A stretch of DNA of 64,000 nucleotides from NCBI RefSeq assembly GCF_048569485.1, contig NW_027445228.1:1-64000 (forward strand), read 5' to 3'. Position 1 is the first letter of the stretch. Each line of letters begins with the position of its first letter. The DNA is from Anomaloglossus baeobatrachus. Taxonomy: Eukaryota; Chordata; Amphibia; Anura; Aromobatidae. The notes beneath the pieces were generated by a model, which saw only the letters and a program-made list of their open reading frames with translations, was not told the DNA's origin and did not search any database. The translations under genes were made by a program, and so were the position numbers. Shown one piece after another: positions 33,001 to 41,942 of this stretch.

Positions 33001-34270
33001 GGGGAAAATCCCTGCCCAAAATGATATCATGCAATAGTGCTGGTACTAGTCCCACCTTATGATGCACAGACCCATAGGGCGTAGTAATGCAGGAGACCGT
33101 TGTGAGGTACGAGCAGGTGTCTCCATGCACACATGTCACAGAAAATTTATCTGACGGTCCCATCGGGACTGCCACCAGACTGGCCTTTACCAGAGTCACC
33201 ACACTTCCCGAGTCTAATAGTGCAACAACAGTATTGCCATCAATGGACACTTCACACAGGTGTTTTTTCATATCGCCTTGACATGCAGCAACACACACTA
33301 CCCGTGCAACCATAGCCCTGCGTTTTTCAAAGTCCGTGACATCACACTGCATCGGTTCTGCAGTTACTGGACAGTTTGCAGCAATGTGGCCCGCCTCCTG
33401 GCAGCGGAAACACCTCACGGGCCCCTTGCTAAGACCATAGTTTGGCACCTTAGCCCTCACAGGGCCAGCAGTCCTGTTTTCCTCCTCCACTGCCTTAGGA
33501 TATTTTCCTCCTCCCCATGACCCTGGAACAGTCTTACCAGATCCTCGTCGAGAAGGGGAAGAGCGAGGATGTGTAGCATCGTCCATAAGTCCTTCTGCCA
33601 AGGAATAACGCTCCACTAGATCCACTAGCTGATCCGCTGTCGTGGGGTTTCCATGGCTTACCCACCTCTTCAGAGATGGAGGTAGAGCTCTTAGGTATTT
33701 ATCAAGAACGATTCTTTGTACCATCTCTGGCGCCGTCAGAACCTCGGGCTGTAGCCATTTCTTGGTCAAGTGAATGAGGTCAAACATCTGTGACCGCGGT
33801 GGTTTATCGGGCTGATAAGTCCATTGATGAACTCTCTGTGCTCGCACGGCCGTCGTCACTCCCAGCCGGGCAAGGATCTCGGCTTTTAGTTTATCAAAGT
33901 CATGCGCTGCTTCAGGCTCAAGATCAAAGTAGGCTTTTTGTGCCTCACCTGCCAGAAACGGTGCAAGCAAGTCGGCCCATCGCTCCTTTGGCCACTTTTC
34001 CCGCTCCGCCGTCCGTTCAAACGTGGTCAGGTAAGCTTCCACATCGTCCTCTGTGGTTAATTTCTGCCAGCACCGACTCACATGAATCACCCTCTGGTCA
34101 GCCTCCGCATTACTCTCCGGTACGGTCGCCAGACGCTGCGCCACCTGCTGCAAAAGTTGGCGGTCTTTAACTGTCGATTCCACCAGTTCCTTCAACTGTG
34201 CCGACATCAAGCGATTAGCCTCTTGCTGCACAGCTGCGGATTGTACCAGCGCTTTCACCACGTCATCCAT
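29933..34270 (-). CDS. gag-pol: Gmr1-like Gag-Pol polyprotein with SCAN-like Gag
   Basis: One frame of about 1445 codons; I take the start at MDDVVKALVQ (34270), since an upstream ATG lies in the LTR. The Gag part includes a SCAN-like domain about 160-225 residues in (LTKKWLQPEVLTAPEMVQRI, LDKYLRALP), followed by a CCHC knuckle (CFRCQEAGHIAANC) and a protease with LLDSGS. Then come integrase (HHCC-like GHLGVQKTTER..CPDCQ, D,D35E core with MDLVGPLP, TDQGTPF and GLVERFNK), reverse transcriptase (YLDDIVIY) and RNase H (VVQTDASDAGIG, YAIVEKECLAIKWA). The integrase-before-RT order is the Gmr1 hallmark. SCAN domains of vertebrate zinc-finger proteins are thought to derive from such Gags. Confidence 0.9.
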   Translation of the reverse strand: MDDVVKALVQSAAVQQEANRLMSAQLKELVESTVKDRQLLQQVAQRLATVPESNAEADQRVIHVSRCWQKLTTEDDVEAYLTTFERTAEREKWPKERWADLLAPFLAGEAQKAYFDLEPEAAHDFDKLKAEILARLGVTTAVRAQRVHQWTYQPDKPPRSQMFDLIHLTKKWLQPEVLTAPEMVQRIVLDKYLRALPPSLKRWVSHGNPTTADQLVDLVERYSLAEGLMDDATHPRSSPSRRGSGKTVPGSWGGGKYPKAVEEENRTAGPVRAKVPNYGLSKGPVRCFRCQEAGHIAANCPVTAEPMQCDVTDFEKRRAMVARVVCVAACQGDMKKHLCEVSIDGNTVVALLDSGSVVTLVKASLVAVPMGPSDKFSVTCVHGDTCSYLTTVSCITTPYGSVHHKVGLVPALLHDIILGRDFPHFWQLWENQLVPQGSRTDDPSPTPCVGPEPLEDAPQEGSEEESAENNPQFPFSVLAGDSDEPGAEADTGGCPPSSWLNLEVQKDDFQSEQMRDPTLSQAKKNVKMINGVQVDAGTRLSYPYMALENDFLYQIEKKGDDTVQRLVVPRAYRRRVLDLAHGHMMGGHLGVQKTTERILHCFVWPGMHHDIRTYCESCPDCQISAPRPRFCSPLVPLPIIEIPFERIGMDLVGPLPKSARGHQHILVILDYATRYPEAIPLRNTATKTIAKELVHVFSRVGVPKQILTDQGTPFMSKVMKELCRLLQIAQLRTSVYHPQTDGLVERFNKTLKQMLRKAIDKDGKNWDNLLPYLLFAIREVPQSSTGFSPFELLYARRPRGLLDVAKETWEGQVTPFKSVIDHVTQMQDRIAAVMPIVKEHMIQAQGAQKRIYDRGAKIRTFAPGDRVLILVPTAESKFLAKWQGPFEIKERVGEVNYKVYQAGKRKPEQIYHVNLIKPWKDRPALSAGLALPVCKQTIPDVGTAETLSERQKTDVKQFVINNHEFFSEKPGQTTLIKHDIITEPGVTVQVKPYRIPEARREAVSREVKTMLELGVIEESHSAWSSPIVLIPKPDGSIRFCNDFRRLNAVSKFDAYPMPRVDELIDRLGKARYITTLDLTKGYWQIPLTEAAKEKTAFSTPEGLYQYVYMPFGLHGAPATFQRLMDRVLRPHRQYASAYLDDIVIYSLDWETHLQKLEAVIEDLREAGLTANPKKCHIGLEEARYLGYVIGRGIVKPQIDKIQAIQKWPQPVNKKQVRAFLGIAGYYRRFIPNFAATAVPLADLTKGKDSVMIKWTTAAEEAFHNLKLALCSQPVLMTPDFRSEFVVQTDASDAGIGAVLSQLKDGEEHPVLYLSRKLNKYERNYAIVEKECLAIKWALESLKYYLIGRKFRLITDHAPLKWMHLNRERNGRVTRWFLALQAYRFTVEHRPGVRMGNADALSRVHCFVGAVAQLQWSEQRGGICETHVGLVDEGRYISPRYRSYVT

Positions 34271-34311
34271 TATGATGCGCTGTAACGTGCTGCCCGCGTT
34301 CTCCACCACAA

Positions 34312-34767
34312 TGTGACAACACGCTCCGGGATCGCCTTTGCTGGGTTCAAAGGGCACGTATTCACCTCAGGCAGACAGCCGAATTCAAGGTGTAACTGAC
34401 GCTTGGTCAGGTTTATTGCAGTGAAGCATAAACAAAAAGAAAAAAAACACCAACAAAATAAATCCTTGCCTGTCCGGCACTAACTATACACAGTGTTATC
34501 CTAACTACCAACTGGAGGGCTTCTCCCTTCCAGCTAAACCATACAAACATCAGGCACTGCTCCTCACAAGTGTCTCCTACACAGACAGGCTTACTGTGTT
34601 CCCAGATGGAGACCCTCCCCCAACTTCCCAGATTCCTTTTACCTCCGTCCTTCACCTCCCATTAATCCATTAGTAGCCAGGTGATCCTGGCCAGGCTAAG
34701 TCACATAGGACCGATACCGGGGTGAGATATACCTGCCCTCATCCACTAATCCCACATGAGTCTCACA
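34312..34767 (-). repeat. 5' LTR of the Gmr1-like element
   Basis: 456 bp. The sequence right after it on the minus strand begins TTGTGGTGGAGAACGCGG; the TGG inside it is a plausible tRNA primer-binding start, not matched to a particular tRNA. Confidence 0.9.
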
Positions 34768-35706
34768 GTGTGTACAATGTGTGTATGTATGTGTGTACAA
34801 TGTGTTCAGTATGTACAGTATGTGTGTACAATGTGTGTATGTATGTGTGTCCTTTGTGTTCAGTATGTACAGTGTGTGTGTACAATGTGTGTATGTGTGT
34901 CCTTTGTGTTCAGTATGTACAATATGTGTGTACAATGTGTGTATGTATGTGTGTCCTTTGTGTTCAGTGTGTACAGTATGTGTGTACAATGTGTGTATGT
35001 ATGTGTGTCCAATGTGTTCAGTATGTACAGTGTGTGTGTACAATGTGTGTGTGTCCTTTGTGTTCAGTATGTACAGTGTGTGTGTACAATGTGTGTATGT
35101 ATGTGTATACAATGTGTTCAGTATGTACAGTATGTGTGTACAATGTGTGTGTGTATGTGTGTCCTTTGTGTTCAGTATGTACAGTGTGTGTGTACAATGT
35201 GTGTATGTGTGTCCTTTGTGTTCAGTATGTACAGTGTGTGTGTACAATGTGTGTATGTGTGTGTGTCCTTTGTGTTCAGTATGTACAGTGTGTGTGTACA
35301 ATGTGTGTATGTATGTCCTTTGTGTTCAGTATGTACAGTGTGTGTGTACAATGTGTGTATGTGTGTCCTTTGTGTTCAGTATGTACAGTGTGTGTGTACA
35401 ATGTGTGTATGTGTGTCCTTTGTGTTCAGTATGTACAGTATGTGTGCACAATGTGTGTATGTGTGTCCTTTGTGTTCAGTATGTACAGTGTGTGTGTACA
35501 ATGTGTGTATGTGTGTCCTTTGTGTTCAGTATGTACAGTGTGTGTGTACAATGTGTGTATGTATGTCCTTTGTGTTCAGTATGTACAGTGTGTGTGTACA
35601 ATGTGTGTATGTGTGTCCTTTGTGTTCAGTGCGTACAGTATGTGTGTACAATGTGTGTATGTATGTGTGTCCTTTGTGTTCAGTATGTACAGTATGTGTG
35701 CACAAT
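34768..35706. repeat. TG-rich 48-52-bp minisatellite, block 2
   Basis: Same unit as blocks 1 and 3. It lies between the Gmr1-like element and the Ngaro-like element. Confidence 0.95.
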
Positions 35707-35907
35707 GGAGGGCACTGCGGCCGCTGCCGCTGCCCCTGACTGCTGAGCCCCTCGCTACGTCCCCCCCATGGTCACCTCTCCCTCCTCCCCACTGTGCAAT
35801 GCCCCCCGCTGCCCCCCTTCCTTGCTGGGACCTCCTACAGGGCATATAAACAGCTGCCGGAGTCCCTCCTTCCTCTTACCACATCTGCCCTCAGGGTGAG
35901 CATCGCC
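35707..35907 (+). repeat. Ngaro split repeat A1, with promoter
   Basis: Identical but for about one base to A2 (41693-41893). It contains TATAAA at 35845-35850, some 60 bp upstream of the Gag start, so it probably holds the promoter. A CAGGGTGAGC donor-like site lies just before the Gag ATG. Confidence 0.9.
35845..35850 (+). promoter_or_regulatory. TATA box of the Ngaro-like element
   Basis: TATAAA within GGCATATAAACAGC in repeat A1, duplicated in A2 at 41831-41836. The distance to the Gag start fits a promoter. Confidence 0.6.
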
Positions 35908-35908
35908 G

Positions 35909-38191
35909 ATGGACCCCCTGGAAGCAGCGGTAAGAGAAAGGATCGGACGGGAGGGAGCCGATTGGCTTGCCTCCCTTGTGGGCACCAGCTCCCTCCTGCC
36001 GGTTCCCAGCAGCGGTGGGCGCAGGTCTTCCAGACCCTCCCGTCCACCGCAGCGCCTAAGCCCCACAACAGACCCCAGGCGCAGGGCGGCCCGGTCCAGA
36101 AGGTCCGGTCCGCTCTCACCCCCGGCCACCTATCCCCTGCCCCATCGGGCGTCGCATACAATAATATCGCGCAGCGCTGCTCCTCCGACACCCAGGCATG
36201 CTGCCCCCCACCAGGCATCGCGTTCGTCCACGCCACGCAGCGATGCTCCCCCTCCCCTCAGGAATGCTGCCCCCACCCTGGCATCACGTTCGCCACCACA
36301 ATGCAGAGCGCCTCCCCCCAGGCACTCTGCACCGCCCAGCATGACGCGCCCCTCATGTTGCTTACCACTCCATGCTGAGGCTGCGTCACATCCGGGATCC
36401 ATGGCAGCCGAGTCACTTCCTGTGACTCGGCAACCATGTGACTATACTGTACTTCCGGTTTTCGGCCCCCGGACCGGAAGTGATGTCATTAAAAGTAAAA
36501 GCGGCAAATTTAAAGGGAAATGCAGTCATAAACAAACATGCTTTATAACTGCATTTCCTGCCCAGCGTTCGCATTCTTTACAAAGCGAACGTGGTGGTCT
36601 GCAGCAGTCAAGCACCCACCATCCAGCCAGCAATCTCCACTGCCCTCTAATCACACATCAGCATCCAGGCCACATTATGGGAGCATCAGAAAGCAGAAGC
36701 TCTTCAGCCGAGGGATCAGCACACTCTGACTCACACCAGGAATGCAGGGACCATCATGGGCACCTTTCCCAATCTGACCCTAGCAAGAGCACGGAGTTCC
36801 ATGGTGAAGAGGATCCATCTTTACCCCTGACACCGCCATGCTCCAACCTACAGCTACAACCGCAGGAAATCCAAGGTACTCCTCCATTAGATTTACCCCC
36901 CCTGCACCCCCTGCCAACCCCTGCAATCCATCCATCGCCCATCCTGCCAGCAAGCCAACCGCAGATAGAAGCAAGGCACTCATCACGCGTGGGGTCAGCC
37001 GAGCCAGGATCATCAGCTCTCCATCGTAGACCCCTTAGGGGTCATAACCACAGAAGATCACCGTCCACTTCCCGCAGCAGAAGCCGAGATAGCCACGGGC
37101 GTCACTCCCGGCGCTCACGGCACAATCACCATTTCCGTTCATCCAACCGCAGCAAGAGATCATCCCGCAGGAGACACCACACGCCATCCAGCACTGCGTC
37201 ATCCGACTCTCGCCGCAGCCGCTCACTAAGCGGCCCTCCAGGCGAAAGGTTTGCTAATCACCACCACGGCAGTGAACCACTACCCGAAGAACTACCCCAG
37301 ATGGCGGCGCCAGAGGACCAACCTACCACATCGGCCGGTGAGTACAGCTTTACCAGCGCTTGGGCAGGGGGGACCCATCCAGGAGTAATGAGGGAAGCGG
37401 TTCGTTCACCGTCGGGACTAGTTCTAGTTAACCCCGCGTTCGTAAAACGCCAAGACATAGCGCATCAGCGCCCTGGCCTACACAGGGACATGTTCTATTG
37501 TGGTGTTTCACCGCTTGGAACCCACCTAACCCCGGAAACAGTCCAAAAAATTTGGGCTAATGATTATGTGGATATCTGGTCCCTAATATCTGCGGATCAA
37601 AACACCGTCGACAAGGAGAGACGAGGCAACGACCGCCAATTCGCTAAAAAATCCACCGTAGCCAAGACCATAAATAATTGGTTGCAGGCTTTCTGCGTTA
37701 TGGGGTGCGTGATGGGTCAGAAGCACCCTGAACGATGCTCAGAACTCTTCACTTACTGCGACACCATTTACAACTCCTATAAAACCCATGGGGGATCAGC
37801 GTGGTGGAAGTATGATGAAGAATTTAGGAGACGCCTGGCACTCCAACCACAATTGGGTTGGGGTGTAAAGGCAACCGATTCGTGGCTCAGACTCATGATG
37901 GCGCAAAAGTCCTTTCAGTCCTTTCCAGGCCAATTTTCCCCAAACCACGGCACACCGGGAGCCGCAAATGTTCGCAGACCAGGTTGCTGCTGGCTCTTCA
38001 ACGAAGGCCATTGCAGGTATCAAGGTCTCTGCAAATACAAGCATGAGTGTTCATCCTGCGGGGGAAATCACACCTCCACCAAATGCGATAAGCAAACAAC
38101 AAGGCACCATGCAAAAAATGCACCACCAGGTCCCAAGGACCCCAGTGATCGTGCACGAGATGGAGCCATGGCTCGAACGTTACCCCAATAA
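35909..38191 (+). CDS. Ngaro Gag-like protein with Arg/Ser region and CCCH zinc finger
   Basis: About 760 codons. The N-terminal half is Pro/Ser-rich and low in complexity. An Arg/Ser-rich block with RS dipeptides and HSRRSRHNHH runs at about 377-440, as in RNA-binding proteins. A more ordered region follows (residues about 490-690), including KSTVAKTINNWLQAF. The C-terminus has C-x7-C-x5-C-x3-H (CWLFNEGHC...CKYKH) at about 690-710 and then a CSSCGGNHTSTKC knuckle-like motif. In DIRS-group elements this frame stands where Gag does; it would bind the RNA. The RT frame overlaps its end. Role inferred from position and zinc motifs. Confidence 0.75.
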   Translation: MDPLEAAVRERIGREGADWLASLVGTSSLLPVPSSGGRRSSRPSRPPQRLSPTTDPRRRAARSRRSGPLSPPATYPLPHRASHTIISRSAAPPTPRHAAPHQASRSSTPRSDAPPPLRNAAPTLASRSPPQCRAPPPRHSAPPSMTRPSCCLPLHAEAASHPGSMAAESLPVTRQPCDYTVLPVFGPRTGSDVIKSKSGKFKGKCSHKQTCFITAFPAQRSHSLQSERGGLQQSSTHHPASNLHCPLITHQHPGHIMGASESRSSSAEGSAHSDSHQECRDHHGHLSQSDPSKSTEFHGEEDPSLPLTPPCSNLQLQPQEIQGTPPLDLPPLHPLPTPAIHPSPILPASQPQIEARHSSRVGSAEPGSSALHRRPLRGHNHRRSPSTSRSRSRDSHGRHSRRSRHNHHFRSSNRSKRSSRRRHHTPSSTASSDSRRSRSLSGPPGERFANHHHGSEPLPEELPQMAAPEDQPTTSAGEYSFTSAWAGGTHPGVMREAVRSPSGLVLVNPAFVKRQDIAHQRPGLHRDMFYCGVSPLGTHLTPETVQKIWANDYVDIWSLISADQNTVDKERRGNDRQFAKKSTVAKTINNWLQAFCVMGCVMGQKHPERCSELFTYCDTIYNSYKTHGGSAWWKYDEEFRRRLALQPQLGWGVKATDSWLRLMMAQKSFQSFPGQFSPNHGTPGAANVRRPGCCWLFNEGHCRYQGLCKYKHECSSCGGNHTSTKCDKQTTRHHAKNAPPGPKDPSDRARDGAMARTLPQ

Positions 38192-39725
38192 GGCGGCGGC
38201 TGACACCATCAGAGACGGTTTCACCCACGGTTTCTTTATCCCCTTTAATTTCTCCTCAGAACCAACCTTTGCCCCCAACCTAAAATCTGCCCGGGACCTC
38301 CCACAGGTCCTGGAAAACAAATTACTCAAGGAAGTGGCACTAGGCCGCGTAGCAGGCCCATTCACTAAATTACCATTCTCAAACCTTCGCGTTTCACCCC
38401 TAGGGGTTGTGCCTAAAAAAGAAAAGGGTGAATTTCGCCTCATACACCACTTATCCTTCCCGGCCGGGAGGTCAGTGAATGACGGCATCCCCACAGAGGA
38501 CTCAGCAGTGTCCTACGCGTCTTTTGACAAAGCAGTCGGGCTGGTACGCAAAGCAGGGCAAGGAGCATTAATGGCTAAATCGGACATAGCGTCCGCCTTT
38601 CGCCTGCTACCAGTGCACCCTGATTGTCACCACCTGCTAGGGTGCTATTTCAACAAAAATTTCTTCTATGACATGTGTCTTCCCATGGGTTGCTCCATAT
38701 CCTGCTCTCACTTCGAGCTCTTCAGCACCTTCCTAGAATGGGTGGTTAAGGACGTGGTAAAGATCAAATCAGTCACCCATTATCTAGATGATTTCCTGTT
38801 CGTTGGCCCCGCCAACTCGGAAACATGCGCTATTGCGTTAAATTCATTCCAGGCACTAGCGGACAAATTCGGGGTTCCGCTGTCAAACGAAAAAACAGTT
38901 GGCCCTGTGACATGCCTTTCCTTTTTGGGAATTGAAATAGACTCAATTACCATGATGTTTCGGTTACCACTGGAAAAGGTCCAAAAAACAACATCGCTCA
39001 TCGACGGGTTCTGTGCGGTTCGTAAGGTAACCCTGGCGCAAATGCAATCTTTATTAGGCTTGCTCGCCTTCGCCTGTAGAGTCATGCCTATGGGAAGGAT
39101 CTTTTCCCGTAGGCTTTGCCTGGCCACTAGGGGCATAGCTGCCCCCCACCACAGGATTCGCATCACCAGCGCCCTACGGGAGGACCTACGTGTATGGAGG
39201 TCTTTTCTAGCTACTTACAATGGACGCACGTGTTTCCAGGAACAGGAGGTTTCCAGCTCTGACATATCTCTATTTTCGGATGCTGCCGGGTCCACCGGAT
39301 TCGGAGTTTTCCTTGGTCCCAAGTGGTGCGCTAGTCGCTGGCCCCAAAAATGGCACTTGTCAGGTTGGACAAAAAACCTCACTTTACTTGAGCTGTTCCC
39401 TATAATTGTAGCTACGGATCTTTGGGCAGATCAGCTGGCGAATAAACGAATCTGCTTCTGGACCGACAACATAAGTGTCGTCCACGCCATTAACCACCTG
39501 GCATCTTCTTCCCCGCCAGTGATCAGCTTACTGCGCTATTTAGTCCTCAAGTGCCTCGAGCATAACATCTGGTTCAGGGCCCGTCACGTGCCAGGGATCG
39601 ATAACACTATTGCTGATGCCTTATCACGTTTTGAATTTCAGAAGTTTCGTGTATTACATCCGGAAGCGGACAGCATGGGCCAGAACTGTCCACAGTTCCT
39701 TTGGACGGTCCCCGAGGACAGCTGA
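37968..39725 (+). CDS. Ngaro reverse transcriptase and RNase H
   Basis: About 585 codons, overlapping the Gag end in another frame, so the real start probably lies at or after 38100. RT: PFSNLRVSPLGVVPKK, FRLIHHLSFP, AKSDIASAFRLLPVHP, the YLDDFLFVG catalytic box near residue 271, and FLGIEIDS. RNase H: LFSDAAGSTGFGVFL, LLELFPIIVA, FWTDNISVVHAIN and the end motif RHVPGIDNTIADALSRF. This is the DIRS/Ngaro RT-RH pattern. No methyltransferase domain follows, unlike DIRS1-type elements. Confidence 0.9.
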   Translation: MFADQVAAGSSTKAIAGIKVSANTSMSVHPAGEITPPPNAISKQQGTMQKMHHQVPRTPVIVHEMEPWLERYPNKAAADTIRDGFTHGFFIPFNFSSEPTFAPNLKSARDLPQVLENKLLKEVALGRVAGPFTKLPFSNLRVSPLGVVPKKEKGEFRLIHHLSFPAGRSVNDGIPTEDSAVSYASFDKAVGLVRKAGQGALMAKSDIASAFRLLPVHPDCHHLLGCYFNKNFFYDMCLPMGCSISCSHFELFSTFLEWVVKDVVKIKSVTHYLDDFLFVGPANSETCAIALNSFQALADKFGVPLSNEKTVGPVTCLSFLGIEIDSITMMFRLPLEKVQKTTSLIDGFCAVRKVTLAQMQSLLGLLAFACRVMPMGRIFSRRLCLATRGIAAPHHRIRITSALREDLRVWRSFLATYNGRTCFQEQEVSSSDISLFSDAAGSTGFGVFLGPKWCASRWPQKWHLSGWTKNLTLLELFPIIVATDLWADQLANKRICFWTDNISVVHAINHLASSSPPVISLLRYLVLKCLEHNIWFRARHVPGIDNTIADALSRFEFQKFRVLHPEADSMGQNCPQFLWTVPEDS

Positions 39726-40600
39726 TGCCTTTGGTCCAGGCATCTCTAGCTCCATCTACGTGGCGTTCGTACGGTAAGGCTTGGAACGAATGGTTAAATA
39801 TAGCACAACCGCTGCCTAGCCAGGTGTCTGCTTATTTTCTCAGCAACTCCGTTGCTCGGTATATAGCGCATTTGCATAGTAATGGCGTGTCGGGTATAGT
39901 AGCGCAGCAGCGGCTCGCAGGCATAGCCTTTCACTTCCGGGTTCGTGGATGGCCTGATGTCACCAAGGCCTTCTTGTTTACGCAGGCCGTTAAAGGCTGG
40001 AAGCGGAAGCGTCAGTGCACCGAAAGCAGAAGGCCCATTTCATTTGCCATCCTCTCAGGCATAATAAACCAGCTAGGCGACGTATGTGCCAATGACAGCG
40101 AGGTCCTCTTGTTCTCAGCTGCCTTCTCGCTTGCATTCTTTGGGGCTTTGCGAATCAGTGAATTAGTCAGCAGATCATCAGCTCGTCCCGGGGGTCTGCT
40201 ACGCGATGACGTTATAATTTGCAATGGTGGAGTACGAGTTCGCATAAGGCGCTCTAAAACAGATCAGCTCGGTAGAGGAGTTTGGTTCCCCATTTTCCCG
40301 TTTCCCGGCCCCCTGTGTCCCATCTTTATCTTGCAGTGTTACTTAGAGTCTCGGGTTCCCAATAAATTCTTTTTAGAGCACGCGGATGGATCCCCGCTCA
40401 CGGCAACGCAGTTTTCAGCCTTGCTAAAAACGTCACTTTCCAACCTGGGCTTGCAGCCAGGGGATTACAGCACACACTCCTTCCGCATAGGCGCAGCAAC
40501 CGAGGCAGCAAGGGCCGGCTTCTCGAACGAGGAGATACAGCGGATAGGGCGTTGGAAATCAGACTGTTTCTTCCGCTATATTAGGCCAGATCTAATTTAA
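39701..40600 (+). CDS. Ngaro tyrosine recombinase
   Basis: About 299 codons, overlapping the RT frame by 25 bp. The N-terminal half has a SAM-like core-binding fold (SLAPSTWRSYGKAWNEWL, ARYIAHLHSNGVS). The catalytic half has the signature residues: first Arg in FFGALRISELV, HSFRIGAATEAARAG (H-x-x-R) and the Tyr in FFRYIRPDL. It would splice the circular DNA copy into the host, explaining insertion without target duplication. It replaces an integrase, as in all DIRS-order elements. Confidence 0.9.
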   Translation: MDGPRGQLMPLVQASLAPSTWRSYGKAWNEWLNIAQPLPSQVSAYFLSNSVARYIAHLHSNGVSGIVAQQRLAGIAFHFRVRGWPDVTKAFLFTQAVKGWKRKRQCTESRRPISFAILSGIINQLGDVCANDSEVLLFSAAFSLAFFGALRISELVSRSSARPGGLLRDDVIICNGGVRVRIRRSKTDQLGRGVWFPIFPFPGPLCPIFILQCYLESRVPNKFFLEHADGSPLTATQFSALLKTSLSNLGLQPGDYSTHSFRIGAATEAARAGFSNEEIQRIGRWKSDCFFRYIRPDLI

Positions 40601-40821
40601 CCCCCCGATCCCTGCAAACCACCAAATTTTACCACAAGTTTTAACCTCGAACCAGCCTCAGCAGTCACTACATCTTTCCACATCCCTCAGATAACTAATC
40701 ATTGCTAACCGTTCAGTCCCGTAGTTCCGCCACCAAAAGCTATGACAACACTAATGCAATGATGAACGCTGACACTGTGATAACTATGCTGAGTACAGTT
40801 GCTAACAGCTTTTCTTCCTAG

Positions 40822-41459
40822 ATCCGGCGAGACCTAGCATTTGGATCCTAGGTCACTCACACATATTCTGGGCAGCACGGCGGGCCGAGTCGAGACCAGG
40901 TGGAAGCGAGCTGGGATTTCATCACCTCAAGTTCCATTGGAGAGGAGTTCGGGGCATGGCCTGGACACAGGTCCTGCCCGAGGTAGTGAACATAGCAAGG
41001 ATAGCCACGGGCCCAGTAGTGCTAGTCATCCACGCGGGTGGGAACGACCTGGTAAATGTGAGGATCCAGGAACTGCTTGCGGTCATGCATGCAGACCTGG
41101 ATAGGTTTAGCGGCTTCTTCAGCAACGTAGTGGTGGTATGGTCCAGTATATTACCAAGATTAAGCTGGATAGGGGCAAGGAACATAGCGGCTGTGGAGAG
41201 GTCAAGGCGGCATGTCAATATGCAGATCGCCAAATTTATAGCATCAGGAAGAGGGATAGTGCTGGGACATGAGTTGCTGGAATCAGAGATCAGCAGATTG
41301 GTGCTAGAGGATGGTCTTAGCCTCAATGACATAGGTCTGGATATTTTCCTGTCAGACATCCAGGACGGGGTTGAGCGGGCCATGAGGGCCCTGTGTGGGG
41401 GTCGCAGCTCAGGCGTGGGCCTTCGCCACTCCGTGGCCGGTGGAAGAGGGATTTGGTGA
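40822..41459 (+). CDS. Ngaro SGNH-hydrolase-like protein
   Basis: The frame reads RPSIWILGHSHIFWAARRAE, then VIHAGGNDLVNVRI, and DGLSLNDIGLDIFLSDIQD near the end. This is the SGNH esterase/lipase arrangement: block I GHSH in place of GDS, block III GGND, block V around DG..LNDIG. Vertebrate Ngaro elements are known to carry such a frame; its role in the element is unknown. It is preceded by CTAAC, TTTTCTTCCTAG, a good splice acceptor, and lacks an ATG before block I, so it is probably spliced onto an upstream exon. The first in-frame ATG is 40956. Start unsettled. Confidence 0.75.
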
Positions 41460-41692
41460 GAGCCAACCTGCCACGGACGGCCGTAGGCATCGGGCCTCCT
41501 CCCTCAGGTTTAAGGCGGATTTGTGCCTGTGGTTAAAGCTGTGGCCAAAATATCAAGCAACCCCTTTTTTATATCAAAATTGAATGGTGTTACGTGGATA
41601 CCTTCAATAAAGAACAAAGAAAGATATTCCATGTGTGGTCTCCTTCATTGCGCGGTGGGGAGGGGGAACCGGTTGGTGGGTCTCGGCAGTCT
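41440..41692 (+). repeat. Ngaro split repeat B1
   Basis: Matches B2 (41943-42198). It contains AATAAA at 41606-41611, a likely polyadenylation signal. Confidence 0.9.
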
Positions 41693-41893
41693 GGAGGGCA
41701 CTGCGGCCGCTGCCGCTGCCCCTGACTGCTGAGCCCCTCGCTACGTCCCCCCCATGGTCACCTCTCCCTCCTCCCCACTGTGCAATGCCCCCCGCTGCCC
41801 CCCTTCCCTGCTGGGACCTCCTACAGGGCATATAAACAGCTGCCGGAGTCCCTCCTTCCTCTTACCACATCTGCCCTCAGGGTGAGCATCGCC
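41693..41893 (+). repeat. Ngaro split repeat A2
   Basis: Copy of A1. It follows B1 directly, the B1-A2 junction typical of Ngaro elements; the junction sequence is used as template to regenerate the termini. Confidence 0.9.
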
Positions 41894-41942
41894 CGCCCTC
41901 CCTCCCTTAAGAAGGTTTTGTTACAAGTTCGGAAGTCACAGC

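Larger units (their letters stand above)
29548..34767 (-). mobile_element. Gmr1-like Ty3/Gypsy LTR retrotransposon, whole-looking, very young
   Basis: LTRs of 457 bp (29548-30004) and 456 bp (34312-34767), starting TGTTACAAC / TGTGACAAC and ending GAGTCTCACA, differ at about two places by eye, so the insertion is very recent. The minus-strand frame has gag, then protease, integrase, reverse transcriptase and RNase H. Integrase before RT is the order that separates Gmr1 from other Ty3/Gypsy families. It sits in the TG-rich minisatellite, with GTGT on both sides as a likely target duplication, hard to size in this repeat. One open frame spans gag to RNase H; it looks whole. Confidence 0.93.

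Noticed and set aside
40822-41459. SGNH hydrolase as a captured host gene
   Set aside because: It lies between the recombinase and repeat B1 of the Ngaro element, in its strand, and vertebrate Ngaro elements are known to encode such a frame.
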